Assembly: GCA_903813345.2 (NCBI GenBank)
Contig: CAIIXF020000005.1
Coordinates: forward strand, 16,683,375 to 16,747,374
Direction: 5' to 3'
DNA from: Owenia fusiformis
Lineage: Eukaryota; Annelida; Polychaeta; Sabellida; Oweniidae
Length of the DNA: 64,000 bases
Shown: positions 20,224 to 35,200 of the stretch, one piece after another
Position numbering within the stretch: position 1 is the stretch's first letter
Layout of the letters: every line of letters begins with the position of its first letter
The notes under the pieces: generated by a model
The model's input: the letters and a program-made list of their open reading frames with translations, nothing else
Database searches by the model: none
Told to the model about the DNA's origin: nothing
Translations under genes and position numbers: made by a program

Positions 20224-23200
20224 TTACTCTAATTCTACTGCTTTTTTCTCTATAACTGGATTTGCAAATGTAACTTGGCGATCAACCATTTCTTTCGCAT
20301 ACTCCTTGTATGCTCCTATATCAGGTAATGTCATGTGACGATTGCGGAAGTCATACGCTTCCTCATTGGTCCAAAATAAATGATTGTCATGTTCAGCATT
20401 GTAAAGTGGGACTATAGATCGTTTGGCAAAAGGACTTCGTTCCTTGTGGTATACACTGGAAGTAAAAGAAATAATTGAAACATGTATAGGCCTAGCTGAA
20501 ATATCTAATGCAGGGCTCTCGCCGGGCTTTTAGACTGTGGCGCAGCACCACACTCTATTTAGCTCCCACAATACCCTACCGGCAAATCATGATTGTTTTC
20601 ACAGTCTATAAATATTTCCTGATGAGACCCCTGTAATGTATGCGCTATGTGCTGTACATGTGCAGATGAACAGATGTCTAAAATTCTCTATTTTTATTTT
20701 TAGAAAGTTTGAAAATATTTTGAATCTATTTTGGAACAATACAATACTATAAAGACTTTTGATGTCAAAACCCATTCCCCATTTGACTCAATATCAAAAG
20801 AAAAAGATCAACCAAAACAAAATGGCAATAGTGCAATAGCAGTTTATATCATATATTAAACTTACTTAAAATCTTTTCCTTTCAATTGCTGGAACTTCTT
20901 GTGCTCATAATCAACACTTGCAATGTAGTTCCTGTCTAATGACCAGCTATTGTCTCTATAAGGTCCAGGCATGAAACCTTTAGTTTTCTCAATGCCCTCT
21001 CCAGGCACTGCTGGTTCAGTTGATAACCCCATTCTCCTTGCAGTAGTATCAACGCTTGGGTTCAACACCACATTCAATGGAGGGATATCCTTCAACACCA
21101 TAGGTTTCTTCTTTAGAGAATACTTCTGTGGGTCATCCTTGAGGATTTGTCTTAGTCTATCAAGCTCATTGCTAGATTTATATCCAGTGTCCCTCTGCTC
21201 TGTTTGGAGGTTACACCTATGGAGGTACACTCGTGGATCATCCACGATAACTTTTGACCGCCAGGCTGCATCTGCTGAATGTGCAGCAGCTCGACGCTCC
21301 TTATCCAACTTATCACCAGCTAGATGGATTGTGATTGGTTCATCTCCAAATGACCTTCTGGGCTTAGTCCAAATGTCAAGGTCAACTTGACGATTTGACC
21401 AATCATAGCGTTCTCTGTTTAATGTAGGTTCAAGTACATTGGCATGAAGGACATTCTCTGTCCAAACCTGGAAGAATAGAAACTATGGTATACAAGTGTT
21501 CCCTGCTTCAATAAATATTGAAAAGAATCAAAAACGTTTTCTAACATTGATTTTGAAAACAGCAACCACACCAAATACAAAATGTCATTTTTATGGAAAT
21601 GTTTAGTATACACTCAGGTAGTCTTGCATTGAGCCCTTGTGGTCCCCACTCACATTATACTAACACCTCCTCCTGCACTGTCTTATGAAAATAGATAATG
21701 GGGGAGAGACTATTTATTTTTGGTGATTTTTCATGTTGATATTGTAATATCGACCTCAGATCAGGTATAATATTGGGTAATAAATACCTTAGGGCTAAGC
21801 ACAAAAGCTTACGAACAGAGGACGTTTGTTACTAGCCATGCAGTATTTATTCGTTGATATAATACCTGCTCTTCAGTCTACACTGTATATTTCTTAACTA
21901 AAATTCAGGGTATGATATAAGCCCCAGCCTATTTAATTTTGATCTGAGCCTGCATGTATCGGAAAATAAAATCACAAGTAGCCCTTTATTGAATGATGAA
22001 CAGTATGATTTTTTGACTTACCCCATGTATCTCATCAATTCTGGCCTCATCAGGTTTATTAGGGTGTTTATTGGCCTCCTGCATGGTCTTCTTGCCTGGG
22101 TAGGTCCAACCATTGGGAGTGCGGTATTTGTCCTTAGACTCTTGTTCCTCTTGTTTCTTGATGGCCTCGACATTTATGGGCACAACAGTCATGGAGTGGT
22201 GGAAGGCTGGGTTATAGGTGAATCTCTCATCAGGCCACTACAATAACCAATAAATATAGGTTATTTACTGGGAGGGATTGAATATGGGTCTTATTCCGAG
22301 GGACAATATGATATTGACCGAAGGGTAATATGATATTGACCGAGGGAGCGCAGCGACCGAGTGTCAATATCATATAGCCCAAGGTCAATATCATATTTTC
22401 CGAGGAATAAAACCCATATTCAATCCCGACCAGAAATAACCTATTTATTCCATAATACACCCCTCCAAAATGCTACATTTGGAAAATGCAGATAACTGGG
22501 AAAAATAACCGGGAAACCGAAAATAGGTTAATATGCTCCAATACGATTTTTTCCCGGGGACAATACGATTTTTTCATGTAATACGCTCCAATACGATTTT
22601 TCCCGGGGACAATGCGATTTTTTCATGTAGTACGATTCAATACGATTTTTATTCCTTCATATTTCCCTGGGAAAGCAGTAGTATTATGGAATAATGTATT
22701 TTTATCAACTCATTAATATACACATCTTGGTTTACGTTATTCACAGGTAAAACTGTCATAGAGTGGTGGAAGGCTGGGTTATAGGTGAATCTCTCAGGCC
22801 ACTGCAATACCAACAGTGTACACATTCTACACGCTTTTTTAATATAAAAAGCTGCATTTCCATTTAATTAAATGGGAATGGCAATATACCCAAAGCTGGT
22901 CACAATATCCTTTTCAGAAAATTTCTGAGACCCTTAAATGGAATTTCAAACCAATAGTAAAGCCTCAATTATTTTGTTGAGGCACTTAGTCTATATGAAC
23001 CACGAAGCTGTAGTTCATTCCCCTTGTGAATTAATTCAGACAGCACCAACTCAACATTTGCTGAACATTATAGTTTATGAACATATAAAATAAAGCCTTG
23101 CTTGATATATTTTTTAATACATAGTATTTTTTCCAAGCGGATGGCTTCAAGTGCAAATGGATTCTCGGGTGGTTGCAAGCCTATTTAAATCTGAAGTGGT

Positions 23201-26200
23201 CACAGTAGCACCCACTTGCTTTACTGCTATAGATCAACTGTACCTGTGAAAGTATTTCTCTGACTTCTTCTTTGCCCTTTTCTGTAGAGTTAAGAGCTTG
23301 TGTACTATAGTTGTGAGCCACCTTAACATCTGCTCTGATCATAGGAGGCATTGTCAGCTCCCGTTTCTGTTTGTTCATCATACTCACACTACGTGTGTAT
23401 GCCTGTGGGAAAATAGAGACCCAATGATTGAGATGAATAAGATTTTTCTCAATTTATACATAATAAAAAGCAGACTTGACAAAATATTTTTTCTGGATCT
23501 TATGTGAATTGAACGCACACTTTTGCTTCATCATATAGCAAGCATTCATATCACTTGAAAACATAAACCTTTTGTCATGAATTGCTGGGGAGATAATCCC
23601 AATATAAGCATTGTTTCCAATGTGTACAATGCAGAAGACTTAAGTTCTTAATACCATAAAATGGACTGTGACATTTCCAAACTAACCATATTATCTTTAA
23701 TGAAATCTTTCATTGGTGCTGTTTTCTCTCTCTCAGAGAGATATTCCATGAAGTCAGTATTCTCATTATCTATCGGAGTCCACATTCGACTCGTCTGAGG
23801 GAAGGACATCTGATGGATGAAATTTTTACTAGGATCATTGTTTACCAGCTTCTGATCTGCCTCCGGTTGGAGTTCTAGAAATAAAAACAATATTATTTAA
23901 AGTATTTTAACAAAAGATTCAATTCTTTATTCCCCTTTTGCAAATCTTCTGGACATTGAAAACTATATTAATGTTAAGGCTCCGCCAAAAATATCAATCG
24001 AAACTTATATTGTTAAAGAACAGTATATACTCAATTATTTTTGTTTCGCCTAGTTACAGTATTAAAATATTGGTAAAAGCATTACTATTCATCCCCAAGA
24101 ATTTGTTTATTCATTTATGAATCAATTTTTAATAAAATTTCTAAAAATATGTACCTTCAAAGTCTTCACTTGTGAGCGGAACTCCAAACTCTCTACTCAT
24201 TGATACCACCATCTCGGCTGACGGAAATAGGTCATTCCTTACACAATCTCTCAGAGTTTTCGATCTCATAAGCTGAAACCAATAAATATCATAAGCTATC
24301 TGGAAAATATCATTTCTAAACAACTGTTCAATAGAATGTTCGAACTTCCATCCTTGGTGTTCATTTTTGCAAAAGGTGTGCGTGTATACATTAATGTGAG
24401 GAAATATGGTATCCTATAAAACATAGCTGAAAACTACATAGCTTCTAAATGACACACCCGACTGGGGTTTGCTGCAAGAGGATTGTTGTTGTTGCTTGCA
24501 AGAACAGTGAAACCTGTAAAGTGGAACACCTCTGTTAGTGGAACACATTTCAGAGTCCCAATTCCAACTGACTTAATGTTAAATGAACCTCTATAAGTGG
24601 AACACCTCCCAAGTGGAACACTTCAGAGTCCCAATTCCAACTGACTTAATGTTAAATGAACCTCTATAAGTGGAACACCTCCCAAGTGGAACACTTCAGA
24701 GTCCCAATACAAACTGACTTAATGTTAAATGAACCTCTATAAGTGGAACACCTCCCAAGTGGAACACTTCAGAGTCCCAATACCAACTGACTTAATGTTA
24801 AATGAACCTCTATAAGTGGAACACCTCCCAAGTGGAACACATTTCAGAGTCCCAAATCCAACTGACTTAATGTTAAATGAACCTCTATAAGTGGAACACC
24901 TCCCAAGTGGAACACTTCTTCGAGGTGTTCCACTTTTCCACAGGTTTTACTGTTAATCATATGAACCAAGGTCTTATAGTGTTTCCCCTACCTCTTGTAT
25001 TTTGACTAGTGCCAGAAAACATGGCTTGGGTACCATATCTCGAACATACAGTAAAGACTGTTTTACTATGGTTTCCATGGGTTCGTGCAGTTTCACTCTA
25101 CACAAGTCCACATCTAAAGGACCATACAGCCGTTCACCAAATGCAAGCTCAGAGTTGTATAACACAATCACATCTACAGGCAGAAAGTAATTTAAAGTAA
25201 TTAATGCGTAAGTTCATAGATAAATAATATTACATTAGGTCTCCAATTTGTTATTTGCGAGAATATTTGAATGAAATAAATTAAATTGAACAATTCGATT
25301 CAAACATTTCAAATTATTAGATTCTACCACAAAGATATCACCTAAGTAGAATTTTCATTCAAGACTTCCCCCTAACTGAAAATGCTGCAAAAATGACTGT
25401 ACACCATTCATTAAGAATTTTCCTCCTTGTTCCTACAGTACAATTATTTTAAGATAACTATTTCAAAAATTCATACCTTCATTCTCTGGTTGAGGTAGTG
25501 CCTTCCATATCTGACTGATGGCGTGACCACGAAGGCCTTCAAGCACAAAGATGTGGTAGGTTCGGTCCATCACCTGGAAACCTGTCACGATATCTAGATG
25601 ACGATTCTTCTGCTGCACCCTAAAGACGCAGATTTATTGTTATTTATAATAATAAAATAATAAAAAGGAAACAATTAAATAAATGCAGAATATTAATATT
25701 ACATGTACAATTAAACATATTAATTTCGTAGACATAGACATGTAGCTAGATACCTTAATTTTCAGAGACCAAGGATAAGAGATTGACAGAGATATATGTA
25801 TATACTTTTACTTTTAAAATCAACTCAGTTTTATGAATCAGTTTAGCTCAGATCATTTATTGATATTCCAAATTTTCTAAAAATCACAAAAGATTCAAGC
25901 ATTTTATCTAAAACCAAGTTTAATGTGATGTAATAAAAACTCACATTGTAAGTTTGTATGTTGACAGAGCAGCATCAATGACATGCTCAGGGAGAGTATC
26001 AAGCTCCAAGGCAACCGCATTGATCTGTGTCACCAATGACTGCAGCTTGTTGAGGAACTTGACATTGTTGTAGGCAAACACGAACACAATTCTGGCGAAT
26101 GGACACTGAAAATACAGTTCGATACAATACAATTAAATGCTTATACACCTGTACTTATGTACATGATACAAGGTAGGAAGTTTTATTCATCATTGGAACT

Positions 26201-29200
26201 AAAAACATGTTTTATGGGGTTGTGTGTACTACTGTTACCAAGAGGAAGCAAACACCAACACAATTCTGGCGATTGGACACTGGAAATAGAATTTCAATTT
26301 CTTGTATGTGAGACTGGAAAGCAAATGCCATGTCACATATGTAGAAAGTTTTTATTCATCATTGGATCTTAAAGTTGTTAAGGGTTGTGTGTGCTAATAT
26401 AAGTAAGTTTAAACTCCCTAATGCCTTAAGTGGTCATAGTCAGGCATGAGGCAGGCGAGGCAATTGCCTCATCAAAATTTACAGAATAATATTATTCAGA
26501 CATTTTTCAAGTGAAACCATTAAACTTAAGTCTAACAATAGTATAATATTGACTTTAACTTCATTTTGCCTCGCAAATTCAAATCTACCTCATCTGATTT
26601 CAAATCCTGGCTATACTAACAAAATGTGTGTTTTTAACATATTACTCCTGTTCCATACATATAAATTATTAGCTTTTTGCTAACCTGCATGTAGTAGGGT
26701 GATTTTAAGAGTTGTCTGTTTTTATCTAAAGTCATTTTTGCCATGATGGATGAATAATTTTTGAACAACCTTAATCAGTCTAACTTAGCAAGGTTAGTTT
26801 TCATTTTGAGATTACAATGTCATACCTCAAAGGTTGTGTCCAATGGTTCTTTGGCTGCAACTTGCTCTGGGGTAGTGATGGGATATGCCAGCTCAACCTT
26901 TATCTTCAACATAGCTTGAGATTGGATGTAGTGGCCTGTTGCTATGGGGGTATCTGTGGGTCCATCTACTGCCCCTGCCACCCCCATAACCTTACCCTCA
27001 GGCTTGTCTTTCTGACCCAGTATATCTGGGATAGGGCCGTTTAGTATGGGTGACTTAAGATTAAGGGTTCGTTGTCCCAGAAGGAGGTCAGAGAGGTTGA
27101 ACCTTGCAACACCATACGGATCCCATGGACGATCACGTTCATGGAAAGGGTTGTGTATGGTTCTCCTACCTGAAAGAAAAGAAACCTGTTTTTGGAACAT
27201 TGGTATATGAACATCTGAACATTATCAAATATACTAATATTTTCATCTCACTAGGCAACGCCAACATTTGGTACTAACTTGCCACAGTATCAGCAGCAGA
27301 TGGTATTAACTAGCCACTAAAGCAACATTTGGTACTAACTTACCACAGTATCAGCAGCACATGGTATTAACTAGCCACTATAGCAACATTTGGTACTTAC
27401 TTGCCCAGTGCAAGGAGCATTTGGTACTTACTTGCCACAGTGCCAACATTACTGATCTTTTCATCTTCCAGGTCTTCTCCAAAAAGAGCAGGTTTAAGTT
27501 TGGTCTCTTCTAGTTTTCTGTCTCTGTCATGGACCTCAACTTCTAGTAGGGGACCATTTAGAAACTCACGCAACTCACTGGGCTCAATTGTACCTGAAAT
27601 TATAAAAAAAAAAATTTTCAAAGTATGTACTGAAGTACTTCATTTCTATTTCTGGTTTGATGGAAAATTAGTATTTGTACCATCTCAATGATCTCAAATG
27701 TGTTTTTATGACTTTTTAAGGTAGTTTACATTTGAAATGAATGTCAGCTACTTATTGACAGAAAATGTAAGTGGAACACCTCCATAAGTGGAACACATGT
27801 GAGAGGTATCAAAAGTGTTCCACTTACGCAAGTTTTACTGTACTGGTTGACCAACCTGTTAAAATGACATCAATGTCATCCCAGTATACACTAGTGTCAT
27901 GTTCTCGCCCCACGCTTTTGTGAGTTGGTTGACGGAAAAATTTGTACTGTACATAACACGGATGACATCTGTAATAGAAATTCTCCATTAGGAAAACGAT
28001 ATGCATTAAAATGGACTTTTGGTCAGAACACAACTAGAAAATGATATGATACTGAAATGTAATACAGTGATATCCATTATTTAATGGTTCAATGTGAAAA
28101 ACTAATTTTTTTGAAAAAATGCTCCCATTAAGATCACAATGGATCTCTTGATAATTGTCACGATAATTGGCTTGCCCTCTTAAAAGATCTGCATATCTTT
28201 TGTGACCATATACAAATTAAAAGCAGAACCCTTCATGGGAGGAAAGTGGGAAAACTATACATTTATTGTTGACTTGTATCATTTTACCTGAGTTTCAATT
28301 CCTCTTGCGTTATTGGACTATTAGGCATATTTGTGGCAGAGTGCACTTTGATAATCATGGGGTTGAGCTGCATCCTTTGCTCTTCTGACATCAGTGGCTT
28401 ATCTAAGTTGACAGTTATGAATACATCATCTACGCCATGCACTGGGTCCTCCAGTCTTCGTGTTACCGTCTTAACACCTGTAGTTTCAGGAAAAAACAAT
28501 TTGCATCTGATGATTTAATTTTTAGTTAAACATACATATTTCCTATTTTGTTTGTTTGATTGTTGAAAATCTCAGAACTTATTGTTTTAAATTTTCTATC
28601 AGAAAAGTGATTTCATAATGTTTATACTAAATTGATGCGGTAATCAATTTGTAAAAACATAGTTTTCAACTTGTTTTGATCACAAACTTAACACAAAAAG
28701 TTTAATGAGATTCATTTTTAGTTTTTCGAGACTTGAATTAAGACTCTCATTCCAGAGGATATATTATTTACCTGCAAAGAATTCAGCCATTCTGATTGGT
28801 ATGACACATTTTCCATGTTTCTTCTCATATTCAAGTTGGGCCCTAAGAGCTGCCTCAGCCTTCTTGTTGCGCCTGGGTCGAGAAGCTTTGTCTGTTATAG
28901 CTGATTTCCTCGCAGTTTGTGCAGTCCCTGGTGTACCCGTAGCTGAAATAATAATGTTTCATGTAACATTCACACCATGGATTTATAACCTCTTATGGCA
29001 ACTAAAAATTTAGACACTAGCATTCTTTACTATTCAAAATATGTGCACCAGCCATCTGCATGTAGTATGGCTAATTCAAAACCCTGGTTCCACACCAAAG
29101 CCATACAGACATACATTGATCATTTTTACCATCCATCTATCATTTTAATAGATCAACCAGGTCAGAGACAGTCCTTCACCATGAAGCTATACCTTTATGT

Positions 29201-32200
29201 TAGATGGCAATACACTTGAAAAATAATAAAATGAGATATTGTAAATACTTTTTTTGTGTAATATGAATTGGTATTATCTTGAATGTATCGAACAGGCTAA
29301 TATTTGAGCCCATGCAGTCTTTTTAATTTTCTATATTCAAATTTTTATTTGTAAACTGAAAAAATATATTTTGGGTATTTCGACGAATAAATATACCTTC
29401 AGAGTCTGCCACGGAGTAAGGTTGAGATCTCAATGTATGACGTCCACTCTCCTTCCGTGCAGATGTAGGAGACATAGAAGAGCGTCGAGAGTCCTTCGCC
29501 TTACTATTGGCTGTTCCTGGTTGTTGGCTGCCAGTCCTGCTTTGCTTATCAGGTGTTTTAGGCTTCTTAGGACCTTCATCTTCTGGTAGTAGACCTTCAA
29601 CACCAGCTAGGTGCCCAAGCTTGCTAAATGTCCTGTAACAGACAATATATGCAAATTGTAAATTTTCTATTTTATGAATAAAACAGTACTAGAATAGTAC
29701 TAAACAAGGCATTAACATGCAAATCGTCACCATCTGGCATTTGTCACAGATGCCAACTGCTGATCACTAAAAACCAACCACAAAAAATTTAAAGACTATA
29801 ACAATATGCCACTGCCACCACTTTCTTTAAATGATTAATTATTTTAATTGATGTAAGGTAAGTTACAGACCAATGGTTGAGTTTTCTTAATATAATACAA
29901 TTTCTTCTAAAGAATAATGAAATCAATCTGGGATATTATCAAATGTTTGAGCATGTCATAAAGCCACACTAAAAGTGAAGTATTTTTAAGAGATTTTGCT
30001 TATATTTTGACAAGCCTTTTTAGAATTTAATCTCATGAAACTCTCTATTGTAATTGTTTATAATCACATGTATTTGTTACTTCACCTGATTGGGCCGCTA
30101 GGGGTTCCACTAGGGGGCTCTGCGGGTGTGACCTTGACCCCAGGGGTGACAGGCTTTGAGAGGCTAGATTTAAGGTCAGGTGCAGAAGGCTGCCTAGATG
30201 TATCTTCTAGCAGTTTCTCAAGTTGGGCAGGCATGGCTTCTCTGGTGGCCTTCTTGTCACTTCTCTCATATTTCACAGACTTTGACATCTTGGAAGCTAA
30301 AATGTAAACATTAAATACTGTTTAATGAGGGAAATGGTATTTGGGAGTACAAAAAGTACATAAACGACATTTAAGCACACAGCAAGCTACATTAAAACCT
30401 TTAAGATATGAAAATCACACCGAACAAAACATTTTATCACAATCACTTGATCCTCTTTTTGAACATTTCATGGTGGAGGTATTCAGTAAAACTTATTGTG
30501 TTTAAACATATTGTGTCTTTTGTGACCATTTTGAATAAAGTGGCCATATTGAAGATTTCTTCTCCAACACAAGTCATATAGACATAAGGCATCAGCTTAA
30601 AAAAGTTGAAATACTGGTTTGGGCCCATGAATTCCTACGATCCAAGAATTTATCTGGATGAATTTTACCTTTTCATACGATCCTACGATATCCCCAAGAA
30701 TTATCCAAATCACATTGGAATTTGGGTAAAATTTATCCGAAAATCAATCCACCTACTTAGGTGGATTGAGATTTGGATAAAATTTATCCTAAGCATTGTG
30801 CGAATTCTCCAATGTTCGGATAAATTCCAAGATTATCCCACAATGCATCATTACCATGACGAAATTTATCTGGATCGGATCACGGATCACACAAATTCAC
30901 GGCCCCAGGATCTAAATTAACAATTTTGATCAAACCAATATATTTCTTAAGTTTCAACAACCATATGAGAGTGCAATGGAATTGGAAGGAGAACACCTTG
31001 AATCTTGTTAATATATACCTTTCCCTTGTGGTAGGTTTATGGTCATCTCTGTGTCGTCCCTTGGCAGTTGGAGCTTAGTCTGTGAAGGCAGGGCTCTGTC
31101 TATGTATTGACGCTTTGGTTGCATCTTCTCAAAGTTCTTTGCCTGCTTTATGACGAGTCCCTTAATACCACCCGCTGCATCTGCATCTTCACCTGAACAA
31201 TAATCATAGCATTCAAAAAATATCATAAGTTTAAAACAGTGGTCTGAATATCATGAGGTACTCATAAAACCAGAACAACGGCAACGCCAAAGCGTAGCGA
31301 ATTTTTCAAAATGGCCAACTACTCCCCAAAGTTTTCTTAGACAATGTGCCATGCTTAAAGTATTCACATATCAAATATGAACAAAATCGCTCCACTACTT
31401 TTCGAGTTATAGTAAAATATGTTAAAATGGCGGCCATTTTTCAATTTTTTTTTAAAAATGGCCGCCTTCTACCAAAAGTGTCATAGGACAGTGTGCCATG
31501 CTTATAGTATTCACATACCAAATATGAACAAAATCGCTCCACTACTTTTCGAGTTATAGTAAAATGCGTTAAAATGGCAGCCATTTTTCAAATTTTTTTT
31601 CAAAATGGTCGCCTTCTACCAAAAGTGTCTTTAGACAGTGTGCAATGCTTATAGTATTCAAATACCAAATATGAACAAAATCGCTCAACTACTTTTCAAG
31701 TTATAGTAAAATATGTTAAAATGACGAGTAAAGGCCGCCATTTTTCAAGATGGCTGCCATGTGCTTCTTTAATATCTACATTTGTAGCATTACTAATGCC
31801 CTTTATAATTTTTTTACATTTAAAACATATTGCTATTACAGTTTTACATATTGTATTAAATTACTGTAAAATCGGCACTAAAATGGCCGCCATTTTGAAA
31901 TGAGCGGCCATTTTGAAAATCGACTTTCGAGCAGAACTTCTACCCCCATAGGGTATATGTGTACAAAATATGAACAAAATCGTGCTAACGGTATTTGAGT
32001 TATTGCCCGGACGGACGGACGTACGTACAGACGGACGGACGGACGTATGTACGGACGGACGGAGGCGTTCCCTATATCCCTCCGAACTTCGTTCGATGGG
32101 ATAATTAAAAAAGTTTTTACTATTGAATTAAACCATTACCTGCTTTAGCTTGCGGAAGGCGAAATGCTTTAGGTCTGTCAAATCGGGCTCTTGTTGACAC

Positions 32201-35200
32201 TTTATCCTTCGTATCCCAGATCCTGAGCTCTAGATTGTGCCTGTACAGTTTCAACAGCATATCGTGCGTAACATCAATTGTATGGCTGGAAGTATTGATA
32301 TGAAGCAATTTGAAATAATATATCAAGCTTGTTGGATGGTGGGGAGGGAGGGGGTGCGTAAGGTCTGGTTGCCCACCTCAGAAATTTCAGAAAAAATCCT
32401 TTACTGTACTTGTTCATTATGCAGTAAATTAAAGGTTTAATCAACCATCAATATAGATCTAAAATCAGTGTATCTCTGGCATCATACAACTACTTTCGGT
32501 GAGAATTTGTGAAACCGCGCACCCCTTCAAGAAGTAATGTCTGATGGGCCTGTTTATTGGTCTTCTGGGTGATTTATGCATCATATTCATGAGACCCTGA
32601 TCAAATAATTTAAATTGTTCTTTGTCTCATATGAATTTCAAAACAATAAACATTTGCATAATATGTGCTTGTTCCCATTATTTATTAAAACATGAACAAC
32701 AGGCTCATATCCAGCTTTTGTCAGAATGGGTTCAGTTTTTAAAAGATTCCTGGGGGGGGTTCACATTTGATAATTTTGGCCCAATTTCTCTTGTAAAGTG
32801 CTCAAAATGGTGAAAACTGCATCATTTTAAAAGTATGTTTGGCAGGGAGAGACATTTTGTTCGAATCTCCCTGGGTACAGGCCTGCAATCGATCATGCTG
32901 TATCACTGATTGGGTTTAAAACAAGTGACTTAACAATGAAACCAACCTGTGTGTCCATGCTACCCAGGTTGTTTCTCCATCTATCCAAGTTTTGATAACC
33001 TTAGGCTCTTGTTTCTCAGGGTAAACCTTGGCAGCCATTCCAAAGGTAACAACATCTGTCTTAACAGGTTCAGCATCATCAGGCAGTAGGAAATATTCTG
33101 AATGGAAATAATTCTGGGCCCTTGGTGCTTCCACGATACGTTTCTTCTTATGTAGAGATGCCCGAAGATCTGCTGAATCTTCATCAATAACTGAAGTAAA
33201 TTAAAGTAATAAAAACTTAAAAGATATCATTCAGTTGTTGCTCCTATTTTTTCATTTAAATGGCTAATGATGTAGACTACAGAGAAAAAGGTAATAATTA
33301 CAGCACTGCATCTTTCTCCCAAAAGTGAAGCAAACCCATCTCCTAATTGAGTAATGCTCCAGACAGAAAGATGGATGGGCAGACAGATGGACAGACTTTG
33401 TGTGGACTGACTAAATGACAGATGGAGGCATTTACATGTACTATATCCATAAAAAACTTTGTTCAAAGGGATAATAGTTAACAGTACTATTTTGACCAGC
33501 TTTTTAACATTATATAATGTCACATTAATTGAGAATAGGCAAATTGAGTGTTTTATAAAATACATACATGATGATCACTTGTTCATGTCTAATACAGAAA
33601 CAAACTGCCTTCAATGTTTAGAACCCTAGAGTCGATAAGATTGATCATTGCATGCCAAGAGTAATTATACTGACAGTGAGGCAATGCTCGGATATGGCAC
33701 TACAATAGACTGTATTGATTGTCTCTTTCTATCTGCTATAAAATATTAATATAGACTAAGCTCAGTCAATTTGCAAGCTGGTATCTCATGTGTATATCTC
33801 TTGCTCTTAATGAACAGCTATTAATTAATACAACATTAATTATAATTACCTGTATTAATAACATTGGCATGCTAATTGAAACAACAGACAACAAAATACT
33901 TTTTTTCATTTTTTACCCAGAGAGATAAAAATTATTTGGAAATAATTCAACAAGCCTATAAAGAGGTTGGACAAAATCACTTTGAATACATACTGCTCTA
34001 TTACTCTTAAAGTTATGTCACAGTTTTGGTCCTATTCAAATATCTTAAGGTAATCATTACCATTAATTATTTCTTTGATCTTTAAGGTTATCAGGCAAAA
34101 CATTTGAAAAACTGGACCTTCTCTTTCAAACCAAATCAATTCGGAAACTGCTTCACCTTCATGAACATTTAGTAACTTCTACATCTGATCAGATATCGAC
34201 TTTTCTCTTTATCATACAATAAAATTAGGATTACATCTGTACATTGTATAGGGGATGTATTGAAGGTGTATTTTAGAAGGTGTCTCTGATATTTTACAGT
34301 GTCAGTCTCTATCTTATGATGTACTGTAGTCATAGAAACTCATTAGCTTGCCTTATTAAGTTGATGAAATGAGTTTACAGAAACAAATTAGCTGCATATT
34401 GACCAAAATTTTGATGTTAATTATCTCAATTTAAAATATTTTCCTAAATGGTAACAAACTTCAAAATTCTTACATTAAAATTGATCCAATCTTGCACTGT
34501 GCTACCAGCAGTATCATTAATGTAAAAATGTCAGGTTAGATTGTAGTAATTACTGTGAGTTCATTGATAAAGAAGTAATTACATTGCCATTATAATAGGG
34601 CTGCCATCATTAGTCGGAACGTCGACTTGTCAGTCAAAATGCAAGTTCGACAACGAAGTCGACAAAAATTCCCGTCATGTCGACAGCAAACGATATCAAT
34701 ACTTACTTGAAAATATCCAAATGGCCCCAATACATTTCAATACACATTTCAACGTGTTATGTGCGCGTATTCTGCGGAAATATTGTTCACATTCATTTCA
34801 TTTTCAAAAAATAAATTCACCCGGAAGTTCCCTTCATGACTTCTCTTCTCTCTTGCGAGACGTTGTACGAGATTTCGCCCGAGCAGTCGAAATAAATCCC
34901 GGTCGAAACATTGCAGGTATTTGTCCCATTTTCGTCTATAATATTCTATTAACTTGGCATTTAGTAACAATATTAGGCAATTACATAACATTTGTATGAT
35001 ATTTGTGTTGAAAGATTTGGAAAAAACGAACCAACAACACAGAAATAATTTTTCTTTTTTTCCCGATGATTTTTTCTCCCTGGAAAGTTCGATTGTCGAC
35101 AATATTTTCGACAGCAGAGTTCGACTGTCGACACTGACATTTGAGTTCGATGGCAGCCCTACATTATAATATATCATTATCATGTTATAGGAAGGAAAAC

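Noticed and set aside
20971-21390. Long plus-strand frame opposite CFAP92-like exon 19
   Set aside because: It is antisense to a 602-bp exon with conserved phase at both ends and has no features of its own.
34749-35183. 144-codon frame in the hAT-like element, possible transposase
   Set aside because: No DDE, zinc-finger or dimerisation motif of hAT transposases was recognised. It runs past the element end into flanking DNA.
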